A stretch of 64,000 nucleotides of DNA from Neobacillus drentensis (GCF_021560175.1 NZ_CP091110.1:858001-922000), one strand, 5' to 3'. Shown: positions 27,238 through 39,693, numbered from the stretch's first letter. Made by a program: numbers and translations. The notes: a model not told the origin generated them from the sequence alone.

Positions 27238-27828
27238 ATGGAAAACATCAAACAAATCCTTGATTCATTAAGTCTTGAGACCAATTTAACACTGGATGAT
27301 ATTCCAAACATCGATTTATATATGGACCAGGTTATTCAGTTATTTGAAAATAAATTCAATGAGTCAAAGCGGAATCAAGAAGATAAGATTCTTACGAAAA
27401 CAATGATCAATAACTATGCAAAGGGAAAATTGATTTTTCCGATACAAAATAAAAAATATTCAAAAGAGCATTTGATCCTCATGAGCTTGATCTACCAGCT
27501 AAAGGGGGCACTGTCAATCAATGATATTAAAGTGACCCTAAGCGGAATGAATAAAAAAATAATAAATGATGAAATGGATTTAGCTTCTTTTTATATGAGT
27601 TACTTACATCTAACCGTCCAAAACATTGCTGATTTTAAGGAAGATATCGAAAAACGGGTAACAGCTGTCATGGAGGAAATTACGGAGGACCAAAAGGAAG
27701 ACGCAGCTTATTTAGAGAGGGTGCTGATGATTTCATCATTAGTCCATATGAGTAATTTATACAGGAAAGCGGCTGAAAAACTAATAGATGAAATGGTTGT
27801 TGAAAAAGAAGGAAAGCGTCAAAAGTAA
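27238..27828 (+). CDS. DUF1836-domain protein
   Basis: 196 residues, largely helical. The core MINNYAKGKLIFPIQNKKYSKEHLILMSLIYQLKGALSINDI is typical of DUF1836, which has an HTH-like helical arrangement. Function unknown, possibly DNA-binding. Sigma-A promoter in front and a terminator overlapping the stop codon, so a single-gene unit. Confidence 0.8.
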   Translation: MENIKQILDSLSLETNLTLDDIPNIDLYMDQVIQLFENKFNESKRNQEDKILTKTMINNYAKGKLIFPIQNKKYSKEHLILMSLIYQLKGALSINDIKVTLSGMNKKIINDEMDLASFYMSYLHLTVQNIADFKEDIEKRVTAVMEEITEDQKEDAAYLERVLMISSLVHMSNLYRKAAEKLIDEMVVEKEGKRQK

Positions 27829-27847
27829 GGCTTGACGCTTTTTTAAT
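27813..27847 (+). terminator. Terminator overlapping the end of the DUF1836 gene
   Basis: AAGCGTCAA (27814-27822) pairs with TTGACGCTT (27832-27840), followed by TTTTAA. Confidence 0.9.
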
Positions 27848-27871
27848 CCTTATAGCGCTGCGGCAGCTGAG

Positions 27872-29416
27872 TTAATGAATGGTAGATTCTGCTTCAATCC
27901 TAACATGTTGTACAGCTTTTCCAACCTCAATTTCTTCCGGATCGCAAGCTTGAATTTTTAGCGAATCAGCACGATTATCGCCGCCGTAAACCTTTATACA
28001 CGCTCCGCGATTCGTAAAATTCTTAACTGTGATTCTGTTCAGAATTACATTTCGTGCCCGATATTGAACCGCAATAACCGGATTACCTTTAAAGTCGTAC
28101 TCAGGGCTGCCAACGACTGTAAGTTGATTAACGACCACATTTTTATAAGCGGAAATTACCATTCCACGCGGTGCTGAATCTTTATATAAATCAGAATATA
28201 CCGGTGCAATTGCTGCGAGATTGGCAGCGATAATATTGTAGGCAGTCTTTGATTCAGCATCATTTAGTTTATGATGACCAATATGCCGGAAGTTAAATGA
28301 TCGGTTATCATTCATCGATAGGTGTCCGATGATTATTACGTTTGAGGCCGCTGAGGAATTCTCGTGGGCCTTTATTTCAACTCCGCCAAAGCATCGAGCA
28401 CTTGAATTATTCACTAATAAAACATTTCTAGAACCATCATCGATTTCATATCCGTTCGAATTAGAGAATCCTTGTTGATGGGCCCGGCCGCTTGGGTCAC
28501 ACATATGAGAATTTGAGATGAAAATATAATCACTGTGGTGTGTGGTAATGCCATCATCACCAAAGCCATACCCAGTTACATGATCGAGCCAGACATATTT
28601 GCTGCCTCTATGGCCCCGATATCCGTCACCTGCATAATTGTAAAGAGTTGAAGAAATATCAAAACAATGAAGCCCAGGATTAATTCCTTCCACCTCTTTC
28701 ACCCATCCGTAGGTAACATTGGCGTAGGTTAAACAGCTTGAATGGTTGCCCCATGTACTTGTTTTTGGAATATCACCGAGCCTTTCGACATTCCATTCCA
28801 AACTTAAACCTTGGACGAGAAGGTGATGATTGCCTTTCCAATGGTTAGCGTTTGTGATTAATCTTGTACCCTTTGGGGCATTATCATGTAATTTAATCGT
28901 GGTGATGCCGGGGCCTGAGCCAACAAGCCATGTCCAAGACGGCAGTGTGATTCCCTTTGTGACATAAATCCCAGGAGGAACCATTACCTTTACCTGCCCA
29001 CTGCCGAGTGCCTTTTTAAAAGCTGCAGTGCAATCCGTTTTTCCATCCCCAACCGCACCACAATCTACCACATTTATTTCCTTTGTAATCGTTGATAGTA
29101 GTCGCTTGTACTCTACATCAAGTTTGTCTTTCCAATCGGGAACGACATTTCCACCATCCTGATCCAGTAAAATGCGGGTGGGTTCTAAAATCTGAGACCG
29201 CTTCGCTGTAAGACGGAAAACCCCGCTTTCCAGTTTTTTCGGATTAGAAGGCGATGTACTTGCTTCTGGCTGGGGGGTAATTGACAGGTTCCGGGCTTGC
29301 TGAAACAGGGTCTCGGTTTCTTGGATCAGTTCTTTTATATGAAGCTTGTTTTCGGTGATCTGGTCAATAAGCATCTTATTCTGACGCGGATCATGTGTTT
29401 TATCAAAATTCAGCAT
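27872..29416 (-). CDS. Right-handed beta-helix (pectate-lyase-3/GH28-like) protein
   Basis: 514 residues from the ATG at 29416, with GGAG eight bases before it; an in-frame GTG at 29425 overlaps that site. Residues about 10-50 are a charged helical segment, probably coiled coil. The marker NVVDCGAVGDGKTDCTAAFKKAL then opens a pectate_lyase_3 beta-helix that fills most of the protein (about 115-500). There is no signal peptide. The fold occurs in polysaccharide lyases, phage tail spikes and epimerases; catalytic residues cannot be assigned. It is a lone gene with no phage genes nearby. Confidence 0.75.
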   Translation of the reverse strand: MLNFDKTHDPRQNKMLIDQITENKLHIKELIQETETLFQQARNLSITPQPEASTSPSNPKKLESGVFRLTAKRSQILEPTRILLDQDGGNVVPDWKDKLDVEYKRLLSTITKEINVVDCGAVGDGKTDCTAAFKKALGSGQVKVMVPPGIYVTKGITLPSWTWLVGSGPGITTIKLHDNAPKGTRLITNANHWKGNHHLLVQGLSLEWNVERLGDIPKTSTWGNHSSCLTYANVTYGWVKEVEGINPGLHCFDISSTLYNYAGDGYRGHRGSKYVWLDHVTGYGFGDDGITTHHSDYIFISNSHMCDPSGRAHQQGFSNSNGYEIDDGSRNVLLVNNSSARCFGGVEIKAHENSSAASNVIIIGHLSMNDNRSFNFRHIGHHKLNDAESKTAYNIIAANLAAIAPVYSDLYKDSAPRGMVISAYKNVVVNQLTVVGSPEYDFKGNPVIAVQYRARNVILNRITVKNFTNRGACIKVYGGDNRADSLKIQACDPEEIEVGKAVQHVRIEAESTIH

Positions 29417-29601
29417 ATTTTTCACTCCGTAAAAGCTTATGAAACTAGTATACCCTTTTCAGCCTTTGTCAAAAAGCATGGTCCATTCAAATGCAGTTTC
29501 CGAATCTTTTGTGAACAGAGATAATCTTTGTAGGTTAGAGGAATTATTTGGTTTACGATAAAGAGGAATTGAAACTCACCATTCAAAGGAGGGAAAAGAA
29601 C

Positions 29602-30492
29602 ATGAAAAATAAAAAATCGATCAGCTTTTTAGCCGTACTTATTTCGTTATTGTCTTTTGCTGCCACGACATACGCGCTTGTTTCACATCAAGGTAAAGAT
29701 CCATACAAATACAAATCAATATTTAGTGAAAATGTGAACATTTATGGAAGGGGACTCTATCAGCATGATTCCGTGTCAATGGCCACACAAGCACTTGCAC
29801 AAGATTATGTGACCTTATTTTTGGGTATACCATTGCTCATTATTTCACTTGTGCTTACTACAAAAGGATTGGTAAAGGGGAAGCTGCTCCTTACAGGAAC
29901 GCTTGGCTACTTCTTATACACCTACGTCTCATATTCGTTCCTTTCCATGTACAACTCGATGTTCCTAGTTTATGTCATCATCATGTCAGCTAGTTTCTTT
30001 GCGTTTATACTTGCGATGATGTCCTTTGATATTCCTAAGTTACCACATTTATTTAACGAGACACTTCCTGTTACATTCATCAGCAGCTTCTTATTCGTTG
30101 TCTCATCTGTATTTGGATTGATGTGGCTCGGAAAAGTAGTACCAGGGGTGATTCACGGTACCCCACCTGACGGCTTGGAACATTACACAACCCTCATTAT
30201 ACAGGCTCTAGACCTAGGCTTTGTTATTCCAGTAGGATTCTTAGCTGCCATATTACTCATCAAACGAAGACCATTTGGTTATCTCCTTGCAGTCGTGATC
30301 ACCTTTAAAGATGTCACCCTATTAACAGCCCTATCCGCCATGGTTATTCTGCAATACCTAACAGGGATAAAGATCAGTCCTGTCATGATCGTAATCGTCC
30401 TCCTCATCAACATCGTTTTCCTCTATACCATGGTACTCATCTTGAAAAACGTAAAAGAGGTGTCAGGCACCCACTTTTTTACAAAAGGATAA
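29602..30492 (+). CDS. Hypothetical integral membrane protein
   Basis: 296 residues from the ATG at 29602, eight bases after AAAGGAGGG; the frame is open 18 codons further upstream. About eight hydrophobic helices are visible, with an N-terminal extracytoplasmic loop after the first (ALVSHQGKDPYKYKSIF). I do not recognise the family. The last residues (EVSGTHFFTKG) are encoded by the GGTGTCAGGCACC palindromic repeat and its T-run, so the natural C-terminus may have been replaced by repeat sequence. Confidence 0.65.
   Translation: MKNKKSISFLAVLISLLSFAATTYALVSHQGKDPYKYKSIFSENVNIYGRGLYQHDSVSMATQALAQDYVTLFLGIPLLIISLVLTTKGLVKGKLLLTGTLGYFLYTYVSYSFLSMYNSMFLVYVIIMSASFFAFILAMMSFDIPKLPHLFNETLPVTFISSFLFVVSSVFGLMWLGKVVPGVIHGTPPDGLEHYTTLIIQALDLGFVIPVGFLAAILLIKRRPFGYLLAVVITFKDVTLLTALSAMVILQYLTGIKISPVMIVIVLLINIVFLYTMVLILKNVKEVSGTHFFTKG
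30459..30471. repeat. GGTGTCAGGCACC palindromic repeat inside a gene end
   Basis: GGTG-TCAGG-CACC followed by CACTTTTTT. It is the inverse of the 24859-24871 element and forms the 3' end of the membrane-protein gene; it could also act as a small terminator. Confidence 0.55.
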
Positions 30493-30538
30493 TTTACAGA
30501 AAATGAAAAATACTAACAAATGTTCGGAGGTGGGAATG

Positions 30539-30853
30539 ATGGAACAGAAGGACTATCAAAAAATTTATGAAGAGTATAAGGCACAAGGAGAACAGCAGGC
30601 ACAAATCGAAGTACAACAAGGCAATAGCTCCGGAAAAGAGGAATTTGTTGCGGTTAGGAAAAATAATGATGGCGACATCATTGCGTTCAGAACGAGTTCA
30701 GGGCGGGAATTAGATTACCTAACCGCTTTAAATGAAGCGAAGGCAGGTAAACTCGCCCATGTAGATGTATTTCATAAATATGGCCGAGACATTATTCGGA
30801 GTGAGCCGGACGGTATTAAGGAAAATAACCTTGATCAGCTCCCTGAATTTTAA
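30539..30853 (+). CDS. DUF3892-domain protein
   Basis: 104 residues. The second of two adjacent ATG codons (30539) is best spaced from GGAGGTG. The N-terminal third is a Gln/Glu-rich helix; the rest, from VAVRKNNDGDIIAFRTSSGRELDYLTALNEAKAG to FHKYGRDIIRSEPDG, is a DUF3892 unit. Function unknown. It may share a transcript with the membrane-protein gene upstream. Confidence 0.75.
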   Translation: MEQKDYQKIYEEYKAQGEQQAQIEVQQGNSSGKEEFVAVRKNNDGDIIAFRTSSGRELDYLTALNEAKAGKLAHVDVFHKYGRDIIRSEPDGIKENNLDQLPEF

Positions 30854-30862
30854 TAGTAAGTA

Positions 30863-30896
30863 AAAATGCGCTTGGGCAACGCCAAGCGCATTCATT
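30863..30896. terminator. Bidirectional terminator between DUF3892 gene and leuD
   Basis: AATGCGCTTGG (30865-30875) and CCAAGCGCATT (30882-30892) form a perfect 11-bp stem between convergent genes; it ends the ilv-leu operon. Confidence 0.9.
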
Positions 30897-31481
30897 CTAA
30901 TTATTTACCGCTTCATATTGCTTAATTTTATCTTCGTAAGTTAAAGTAACGCCAATTTCATCCCAGCCATTAAGCAGCATTTGCTTAGGGTATGGGGCGA
31001 TATCGAAGGATAGCTCAAAACCTTCATTGTCGTATACTTTCTGTTCCTCAAGGTCTACTGTTAATGTATATTCAGTGGACTCTGCCTTTTTAATAATTGT
31101 CTGAACCTGATCCTCACTAGCTACAATCGCAAGTATGCCATTTTTTACACAGTTGTTTTTAAAAATATCGGCATAGCTAGGGGCAATAATGACTTTAAAG
31201 CCGAAATCCTGAACTGCCCATGGGGCATGCTCACGAGAAGAGCCACAGCCAAAATTCTCGCCGGCAACGATGATCGATGCACCTTTATATTTCGGCTCAT
31301 TCAATGAAAAATCCGGGCGAGGATTTCCGTTGTCATCAAAACGCCAATTATAAAATAGAAACTGGCCGAAACCACTGCGTTCTATCCGTTTTAAAAATTG
31401 CTTAGGGATAATCTGGTCAGTATCAATATTAGAACGGTTTATTGGATAAACAAGGCCTTGATGGACGCGTAACGGTTCCAT
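30897..31481 (-). CDS. leuD: 3-isopropylmalate dehydratase small subunit
   Basis: 194 residues, the normal length. Signature NRSNIDTDQIIPKQFL near the start and GENFGCGSSREHAPWA in the middle of the swivel domain. With LeuC it isomerises 2-isopropylmalate to 3-isopropylmalate in leucine synthesis. It is the last gene of the minus-strand operon, starting one base after leuC ends, and is followed by a strong terminator. Confidence 0.95.
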   Translation of the reverse strand: MEPLRVHQGLVYPINRSNIDTDQIIPKQFLKRIERSGFGQFLFYNWRFDDNGNPRPDFSLNEPKYKGASIIVAGENFGCGSSREHAPWAVQDFGFKVIIAPSYADIFKNNCVKNGILAIVASEDQVQTIIKKAESTEYTLTVDLEEQKVYDNEGFELSFDIAPYPKQMLLNGWDEIGVTLTYEDKIKQYEAVNN

Positions 31482-31482
31482 T

Positions 31483-32901
31483 TTAAATTACCTCCTGTGC
31501 AGTAAATTGACGGACATCTACAAAATGACCGGCTACCGCTGCGGCAGCTGCCATCTCTGGACTTACAAGGTGGGTGCGGGCACCATTTCCTTGGCGTCCT
31601 TCAAAGTTACGGTTAGAGGTAGAAGCACAGCGACCGCCTGGAGGTACAATATCATCATTCATCGCAAGACACATACTGCAGCCAGCTTCACGCCATTCAA
31701 AACCAGCATCGATAAACACCTGATCAATACCTTCTTTTTCAGCGGCAAGTTTAATACTAAATGATCCTGGAACAACAATTGCTGTAACTCCAGGATTTAC
31801 TTTTCGGCCACGAATAACTTCAGCAGCTTTACGTAAATCGCTTAATCTTGAATTTGTACAAGAACCAATAAATACGTGATCGATGACCACACTTGATAGA
31901 GGCTGTCCAGCTTCAAGACCCATATATTCAAGGGCGCGGCTAATTTCGTCTTTTTCACTTGGCTTATCGCTGTCATCAGGGCTTGGTACGTTCGCTGTAA
32001 CCGGGATACACATACCAGGGTTGGTTCCCCATGTAACCTGCGGTTCAACTTCAGCTGCATCTATTTCCACAACTGTATCATAGACTGCACCTTCATCGGT
32101 TGCTAGAGCACGCCATTTTTCGACAGCTTTCTCAAACTCTTCGCCTTGAGGGGCATGTCTGCGACCGCGTAAGTATTCAAAAGTAGTTTCATCCGGCGTA
32201 ATTAATCCTGCTCTAGCACCCGCTTCAATCGACATGTTGCAGACTGTCATACGTTCATCCATGGAAAGCGAGCGGATGGCCTCACCAGTGTATTCAATTA
32301 CATAACCAGTACCAAATTGAACACCAAATTTACCAATAATCGCTAGGATTAGGTCTTTCGCGGTAACACCTGTCCCAAGTTTTCCATTAACCTTTACATT
32401 AAGGGTCTTTGGTTTTGCCTGCCATAGCGTTTGAGTAGCAAGAACATGTTCCACTTCGCTGGTTCCAATACCAAAGGCAAGAGCACCAAATGCGCCGTGG
32501 GTAGAAGTATGACTATCGCCACAGACAATCGTTTTACCAGGCTGTGTAAGGCCAAGCTCGGGGCCGATAACGTGGACGATACCGTTGTCCGGATGATGAA
32601 TGTCGGCAAGGGTTACTCCGAATTCCTGACAATTTTTTTGTAAAGTATCGATCTGATTTTTTGAAACAGGATCGTTAATAGTCAGCCTCTGGCGGGTTGG
32701 TACATTATGATCCATTGTTGCAAAAGTAAGGTCAGGGCGGCGAACCTTGCGCCCGTTCATCCGTAAGCCCTCAAACGCTTGAGGAGAGGTTACTTCATGA
32801 ACTAGATGTAAATCAATGTATAGTAAATCGGGTTTTCCTGCTTCTTGATGGACAACATGTTGTTCCCATATTTTTTGGATAATCGTTTTTGGCGTTTGCA
32901 T
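31483..32901 (-). CDS. leuC: 3-isopropylmalate dehydratase large subunit
   Basis: 472 residues from the ATG at 32901, eight bases after GAGGA; the frame extends five codons upstream to a GTG without support. Aconitase-family [4Fe-4S] enzyme: [38 protein letters not shown] (first Cys) and [11 protein letters not shown] (two further Cys) provide the cluster ligands. Acts with LeuD in leucine synthesis. 91 bases follow leuB before this start, with no clear terminator. Confidence 0.95.
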   Translation of the reverse strand: MQTPKTIIQKIWEQHVVHQEAGKPDLLYIDLHLVHEVTSPQAFEGLRMNGRKVRRPDLTFATMDHNVPTRQRLTINDPVSKNQIDTLQKNCQEFGVTLADIHHPDNGIVHVIGPELGLTQPGKTIVCGDSHTSTHGAFGALAFGIGTSEVEHVLATQTLWQAKPKTLNVKVNGKLGTGVTAKDLILAIIGKFGVQFGTGYVIEYTGEAIRSLSMDERMTVCNMSIEAGARAGLITPDETTFEYLRGRRHAPQGEEFEKAVEKWRALATDEGAVYDTVVEIDAAEVEPQVTWGTNPGMCIPVTANVPSPDDSDKPSEKDEISRALEYMGLEAGQPLSSVVIDHVFIGSCTNSRLSDLRKAAEVIRGRKVNPGVTAIVVPGSFSIKLAAEKEGIDQVFIDAGFEWREAGCSMCLAMNDDIVPPGGRCASTSNRNFEGRQGNGARTHLVSPEMAAAAAVAGHFVDVRQFTAQEVI

Positions 32902-32992
32902 AGCACACTTCCTCACGATAATAGATTTATTTTTTTATAGATAGAAAAATTGTGGGTAAACCATTAAGACAATGGTTTACCCCGTAATTGAA

Positions 32993-34099
32993 TTAATAAT
33001 AACAGCTGGCGATACACTTGGATGCATGCTGTGATTTAATATAGTCGACAATCAATTTCGTCATTTCAGCGGTTCCTACTTGGCGTCCTTCTGCGATTTG
33101 AAGGTCCCCTGTATGGAAACCAGAATCGAGAACCGACTGTACGGCATCTTCAATCACTTTGGCTTCATTATTTAAATCAAACGAATATCTCAGCATCATG
33201 GCAGCTGATAAAATCATCGCAGATGGATTGGCAATTCCTTTGCCGGCGATGTCAGGTGCGGAACCATGAACGGGTTCGTACAGACCAACACCATCTTCAC
33301 GCAAGCTTGCAGAAGGAAGCATACCTATCGAGCCAGTTAAAACAGAAGCTTCATCACTTAGAATATCGCCGAAAAGATTCTCTGTCACAATAACATCAAA
33401 CTGTGTTGGATTCGTGATTAATTTCATTGCGGCAGCATCAACTAACAAATGTTCTACCACAACATCAGGATATTGTGCTTTCTTTTCCTCTACGACTTCT
33501 CGCCACATCTTACTGGACTCAAGGACATTGGCTTTATCAACCGAAGTAAGGTGCCCCGAGCGCTGCTGAGCAGCCTGAAAGCCTTTATCAACAATTCGCT
33601 CAATTTCTTTACGAGTATAAGAAAGTGTGTCTACTACAGCATTTCCATTATCACGCCGTTCACTTGGTGTACCAAAATAAAGCCCGCCCGTTAATTCACG
33701 TACAATGAGGAGATCGCTTCCTGCCACCACTTCTTCTTTTAGAGGGGAGGCATGGAGCAGGTTCTTAAATCCCTTAATTGGCCTTAAATTTGCATATAAG
33801 TCCAGCGCTTTTCGGATACCGAGCAAACCGCGTTCGGGGCGAAGATGAGAAGGATTTTGATCCCACTTAGGTCCGCCTACCGCTCCTAGTAAAACAGCAT
33901 CTGCCTGTTTACAGGCATCTACTGTTGAATCCGGAAGGGGAGTGCCATATTGGTCAATGGCTGCTCCTCCGATTTCATGGGTTTCAAAGCTAAAACTGTG
34001 GTTAAATTCTTCAGCAATCGCATTTAACACATCTTTTGCTGAATTAATAACTTCCTTGCCAATCCCATCCCCGGGAAGTAAGACAATATGTTTTTTCAT
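32993..34099 (-). CDS. leuB: 3-isopropylmalate dehydrogenase
   Basis: 368 residues from the ATG at 34099, nine bases after GAGGAGG. Starts KKHIVLLPGDGIGKEV and carries the isocitrate/isopropylmalate dehydrogenase motifs ELTGGLYFG, NLFGDILSDEASVLTGSIGMLPSAS and EPVHGSAPDIAGKGIANP. It converts 3-isopropylmalate with NAD to 2-oxoisocaproate and CO2. The C-terminal end (KCIASCYY) is an unusual short Cys-rich tail; whether it is natural cannot be told. Confidence 0.95.
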   Translation of the reverse strand: MKKHIVLLPGDGIGKEVINSAKDVLNAIAEEFNHSFSFETHEIGGAAIDQYGTPLPDSTVDACKQADAVLLGAVGGPKWDQNPSHLRPERGLLGIRKALDLYANLRPIKGFKNLLHASPLKEEVVAGSDLLIVRELTGGLYFGTPSERRDNGNAVVDTLSYTRKEIERIVDKGFQAAQQRSGHLTSVDKANVLESSKMWREVVEEKKAQYPDVVVEHLLVDAAAMKLITNPTQFDVIVTENLFGDILSDEASVLTGSIGMLPSASLREDGVGLYEPVHGSAPDIAGKGIANPSAMILSAAMMLRYSFDLNNEAKVIEDAVQSVLDSGFHTGDLQIAEGRQVGTAEMTKLIVDYIKSQHASKCIASCYY

Positions 34100-34175
34100 T
34101 AGAAGCAACCTCCTCATTTTTTTTGTTTTACGAGAGGGCGCCTATGTAGACGCCTTAATTTTTGCTAATACTTTT

Positions 34176-36744
<2,569 letters not shown>

Positions 36745-36764
36745 TCATCCTCTCAAATATATTG

Positions 36765-37286
36765 TTATTTTAATAGTGAATGTGTTGCTAGATCGTTTAC
36801 TTGCGGCTGGTGCCCGCGTTGGAGGGCAGTCAGTCCGGTTCTGGCAATTTCTTTAATACCGTAAGGGCGGAGCATCTCAATCAGGGCATCGATTTTATCA
36901 GGACGACCTGTAATTTGAACAGCGAGACTGTCCTTACTTACATCAATAATTAAGGCACGGAACGGATCAATAATTCCGTTGATTTCACTGCGCAAATGGC
37001 TGCTTGAAGCTACTTTAATTAAGGCCAGCTCACGAGCGACAATTGCCTTATCAGTAATATCGGAAACTTTTAAAACATCAATTTGCTTGTTTAATTGTTT
37101 CGTCACCTGCTCAAGGCGTTGTTCGTCTTCCACCTCAACCACCAAGGTCATTTTTGAAATGCCCTCAGTTTCGGATGGACCAACTGAAATGCTTTCAATA
37201 TTGAACTGGCGTCTTTGCAAAAGGCCGGTGACCCGGTTTAAGACACCGCTTCGGTCTTGAACGGTTGCTGTTATGATCCGTTTCAT
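36765..37286 (-). CDS. ilvH: Acetolactate synthase small (regulatory) subunit
   Basis: 173 residues. An N-terminal ACT domain ([34 protein letters not shown]) is followed by the ALS small-subunit C-terminal domain. It activates IlvB and confers valine feedback control. The start overlaps the end of ilvB by four bases. Confidence 0.95.
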   Translation of the reverse strand: MKRIITATVQDRSGVLNRVTGLLQRRQFNIESISVGPSETEGISKMTLVVEVEDEQRLEQVTKQLNKQIDVLKVSDITDKAIVARELALIKVASSSHLRSEINGIIDPFRALIIDVSKDSLAVQITGRPDKIDALIEMLRPYGIKEIARTGLTALQRGHQPQVNDLATHSLLK

Positions 37287-39010
37287 GGTTTCACCCCTAA
37301 CATTTCATGAATTCCTTTACCAGGGGCAATCATCGGGAATACCTTTTCTTGCTGAAGAACACGGCAATCAACTAATACCGGACCGCTATGAGCAAATACT
37401 TCTGGTAAAACGGCAATTAATTCTTCCTGATTGTTCACCCGATAACCTTTAATCGAATAGCTGTCAGCCAGTTTGACAAAATCAGGCTGTGTATGAAGAA
37501 TCGATTCAGAAATTCTGTTTCCGTGTAATAGTTCCTGCCACTGGCGAACCATTCCAAGTGCGCCGTTGTTGACAATAATAATTTTTACCGGAAGATTTCT
37601 TTCATAAATAATCGATAATTCCTGAAGTGTCATTTGGAAGCCGCCATCACCCACAATCGCAACGACTGTACTATCCGGCTCGGCGATTTGTGCGCCAATT
37701 GCAGCAGGGAAGCCAAAGCCCATTGTTCCAAGTCCACCTGAAGTAATCCAACGATGCGGCTGCTTAAAGGTGTAATATTGTGCGGCCCACATTTGGTGCT
37801 GTCCGACATCCGTTGCGACAATGGCATCACCATTCGTTACTTTATGGACTGCTTCAATCACCCATTGCGGACACATTCCGTTTGGATCATGTTTATACCA
37901 AAGCGGATACTCCTGTTTGTTCTGGGTTAGTTTTTCCAGCCATTCACTAGCATTAGGTGATTCAATTTCTTGATTAAGCAGTTCACTAAGTGCCTCTTTC
38001 GTATCAGAAACGATCGGAAGATGTGTTGGAACATTTTTACCAATTTCAGCTGGATCGATGTCAATATGAGCAACCTTCGCAAATGGGGCGAAGTGTTTAA
38101 GATTGCCTGTTAGCCTATCATCGAATCGGGCCCCAAAGTTGATAAGCAGGTCACACTCGTAAATGGCCATGTTAGCTGCATATGTTCCGTGCATTCCTCC
38201 CATTCCTAACGAAAGGGGATTATCTGCAGGAAAGGTACCAAGTCCAAGTAAAGTAGTGATTACTGGGATTTGGTGTTTTTCCGCAAAAGCAGTTAATTCA
38301 GCTGATGCTCTACCATGGAGAACACCGGCACCTGAAAGAATGACAGGCTTGATTGCTTTTGAAATGGATTCGGCAAGTTTTTTAATTTGTAATGGATTTG
38401 GCTTTGTTGTTGGCTGGTATCCAGGCAAATTAATGCTCGCTTCTTCAGGTTCTTCTGTTAAAAATCCGGCGGAAATATCTTTAGGGACATCGACTAAGAC
38501 AGGCCCTGGCCGTCCGGTAGAAGCAATATGAAAGGCTTCCTTGACAATGCGCGGTAAGTCTTCGATCGATTGTACCTGATAGTTATGTTTCGTAATCGGT
38601 GTGGTAATCGCCATAATATCCGCTTCTTGGAAGGCGTCTGTTCCGATGATGTTTCTTGCAACCTGCCCAGTGAAAATAACAAGTGGCAGAGAATCCATCA
38701 TTGCATCGGTTATGCCTGTTACAAGGTTAGTTGCTCCTGGTCCAGATGTGGCAATGACGACTCCAGGTTTGCCGGTAACCCGGGCATACCCTTCAGCTGC
38801 ATGGATCATTCCTTGTTCATGTCGGAAGAGAACATGCTTGATTCTATCCTGTGCGCGGTAAATGGCATCATATATTGGAAGCACTGCACCACCGGGATAT
38901 CCAAACAGGGTTTCTACACCTTCTTCTTTTAGTAAGTCGATGAGAAGGTCTGCACCGGTTCTCGGCTCTGTAGTTGTTTGGATGTCAAGCTTTTTTGCTT
39001 CTACTTTCAC
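37283..39010 (-). CDS. ilvB: Acetolactate synthase large (catalytic) subunit
   Basis: 575 residues from a GTG nine bases after AAGGAGG. Thiamine-diphosphate enzyme: [16 protein letters not shown] and [17 protein letters not shown] in the N-terminal domain (catalytic Glu), and [19 protein letters not shown] as the ThDP/Mg motif. It forms acetolactate or acetohydroxybutyrate. It is first in the seven-gene operon ilvB-ilvH-ilvC-leuA-leuB-leuC-leuD. A T-box leader and a GTAGAAT repeat array lie upstream of it. Confidence 0.97.
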   Translation of the reverse strand: MKVEAKKLDIQTTTEPRTGADLLIDLLKEEGVETLFGYPGGAVLPIYDAIYRAQDRIKHVLFRHEQGMIHAAEGYARVTGKPGVVIATSGPGATNLVTGITDAMMDSLPLVIFTGQVARNIIGTDAFQEADIMAITTPITKHNYQVQSIEDLPRIVKEAFHIASTGRPGPVLVDVPKDISAGFLTEEPEEASINLPGYQPTTKPNPLQIKKLAESISKAIKPVILSGAGVLHGRASAELTAFAEKHQIPVITTLLGLGTFPADNPLSLGMGGMHGTYAANMAIYECDLLINFGARFDDRLTGNLKHFAPFAKVAHIDIDPAEIGKNVPTHLPIVSDTKEALSELLNQEIESPNASEWLEKLTQNKQEYPLWYKHDPNGMCPQWVIEAVHKVTNGDAIVATDVGQHQMWAAQYYTFKQPHRWITSGGLGTMGFGFPAAIGAQIAEPDSTVVAIVGDGGFQMTLQELSIIYERNLPVKIIIVNNGALGMVRQWQELLHGNRISESILHTQPDFVKLADSYSIKGYRVNNQEELIAVLPEVFAHSGPVLVDCRVLQQEKVFPMIAPGKGIHEMLGVKP

Positions 39011-39098
39011 GTCATAATCCCTCCTTAAGGGTATTTGAAAATTTAAAAAATTTACGGTAGATTGTTGTCTTTTATTTTGATTGGCGCGTTGTTCTTAT

Positions 39099-39200
39099 TT
39101 TTGGAATAATCTCTATTTTGTAGAATCATATCTTATTTTTGTAGAATAATCTACAAATTTTGTAGAATCTTTTCATAATTCGTAGAATTTTGTAGATTCC
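39099..39200. repeat. GTAGAAT tandem array in the ilvB 5' leader
   Basis: GTAGAAT starts at 39120, 39141, 39162 and 39182 (spacing 21, 21, 20), with a degraded copy near 39102 and a partial one at 39192. Spacers are T-rich. One unit forms TTTGTAGA-ATAA-TCTACAAA. The array lies between the T-box terminator and the ilvB start, so it should be present in the mature mRNA leader. The same motif recurs at 57527-57635. Confidence 0.75.
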
Positions 39201-39235
39201 CAATCTAGCCTTCCAATTGATCTGCTTCACCATAG

Positions 39236-39556
39236 TAAAAAAGACCTATTCACCTCGAATTAACTGCAATCAAGACAACATAGCAGAATAATCGGGGAGA
39301 AAAGGTCTTTCATTTCTCGGTACCACCCGTTTTTTACAGTATCCTTACGAATACTGTCTTAGGAAGCGACAACTAAAAAGATTCGCTTCTTTTGGTAACA
39401 GGTGCTTAAAATATACACCTGATTGAGCCTACTTATTACCCATTTCAGCCCAACACTCAGGGATGATGTCAGAATAAGTTGTATTACTGGGCTTCCAGCA
39501 ACCCCAGCTCTCTGAAAATACAAGTTCTTATTCCTTTATTCCCGTCATCGATTTAA
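39236..39556 (-). promoter_or_regulatory. T-box riboswitch leader of the ilv-leu operon
   Basis: Read on the minus strand, the leader begins GACGGGAATAAAGG and has a stem I with GAGAGCTGGGGTTGCTGG. It contains the T-box sequence CGGGTGGTACCG at 39318-39329. A terminator follows, with AAAGACCT pairing to AGGTCTTTTTT (about 39236-39308). The TGGT that pairs with the tRNA end implies an A discriminator base, as in Ile, Leu and Val tRNAs. The specifier loop appears to contain ATC (in GACATCATCCC), suggesting tRNA-Ile; this reading is by eye. Confidence 0.85.
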
Positions 39557-39593
39557 CTATTATTTTGTCAAATGGTCTTCATTTAACACTTCT

Positions 39594-39658
39594 AGTACCT
39601 TAGCTTCCTTTTGGAAGGGGAGAGGTACTAACTTTTCCCGTATTTAGCTTGGTACCTC
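39594..39658 (-). other. Overlapping alternative inverted repeats after ilvD
   Basis: AGTACCT (39594-39600) can pair with AGGTACT (39623-39629), and the overlapping GAGGTAC (39622-39628) can instead pair with GTACCTC (39652-39658). The two hairpins are mutually exclusive. No T-run follows, so it is not an ordinary terminator. Confidence 0.5.
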
Positions 39659-39693
39659 AACGGATGGACCGCAGAACCAGTACGATTGCTAAA

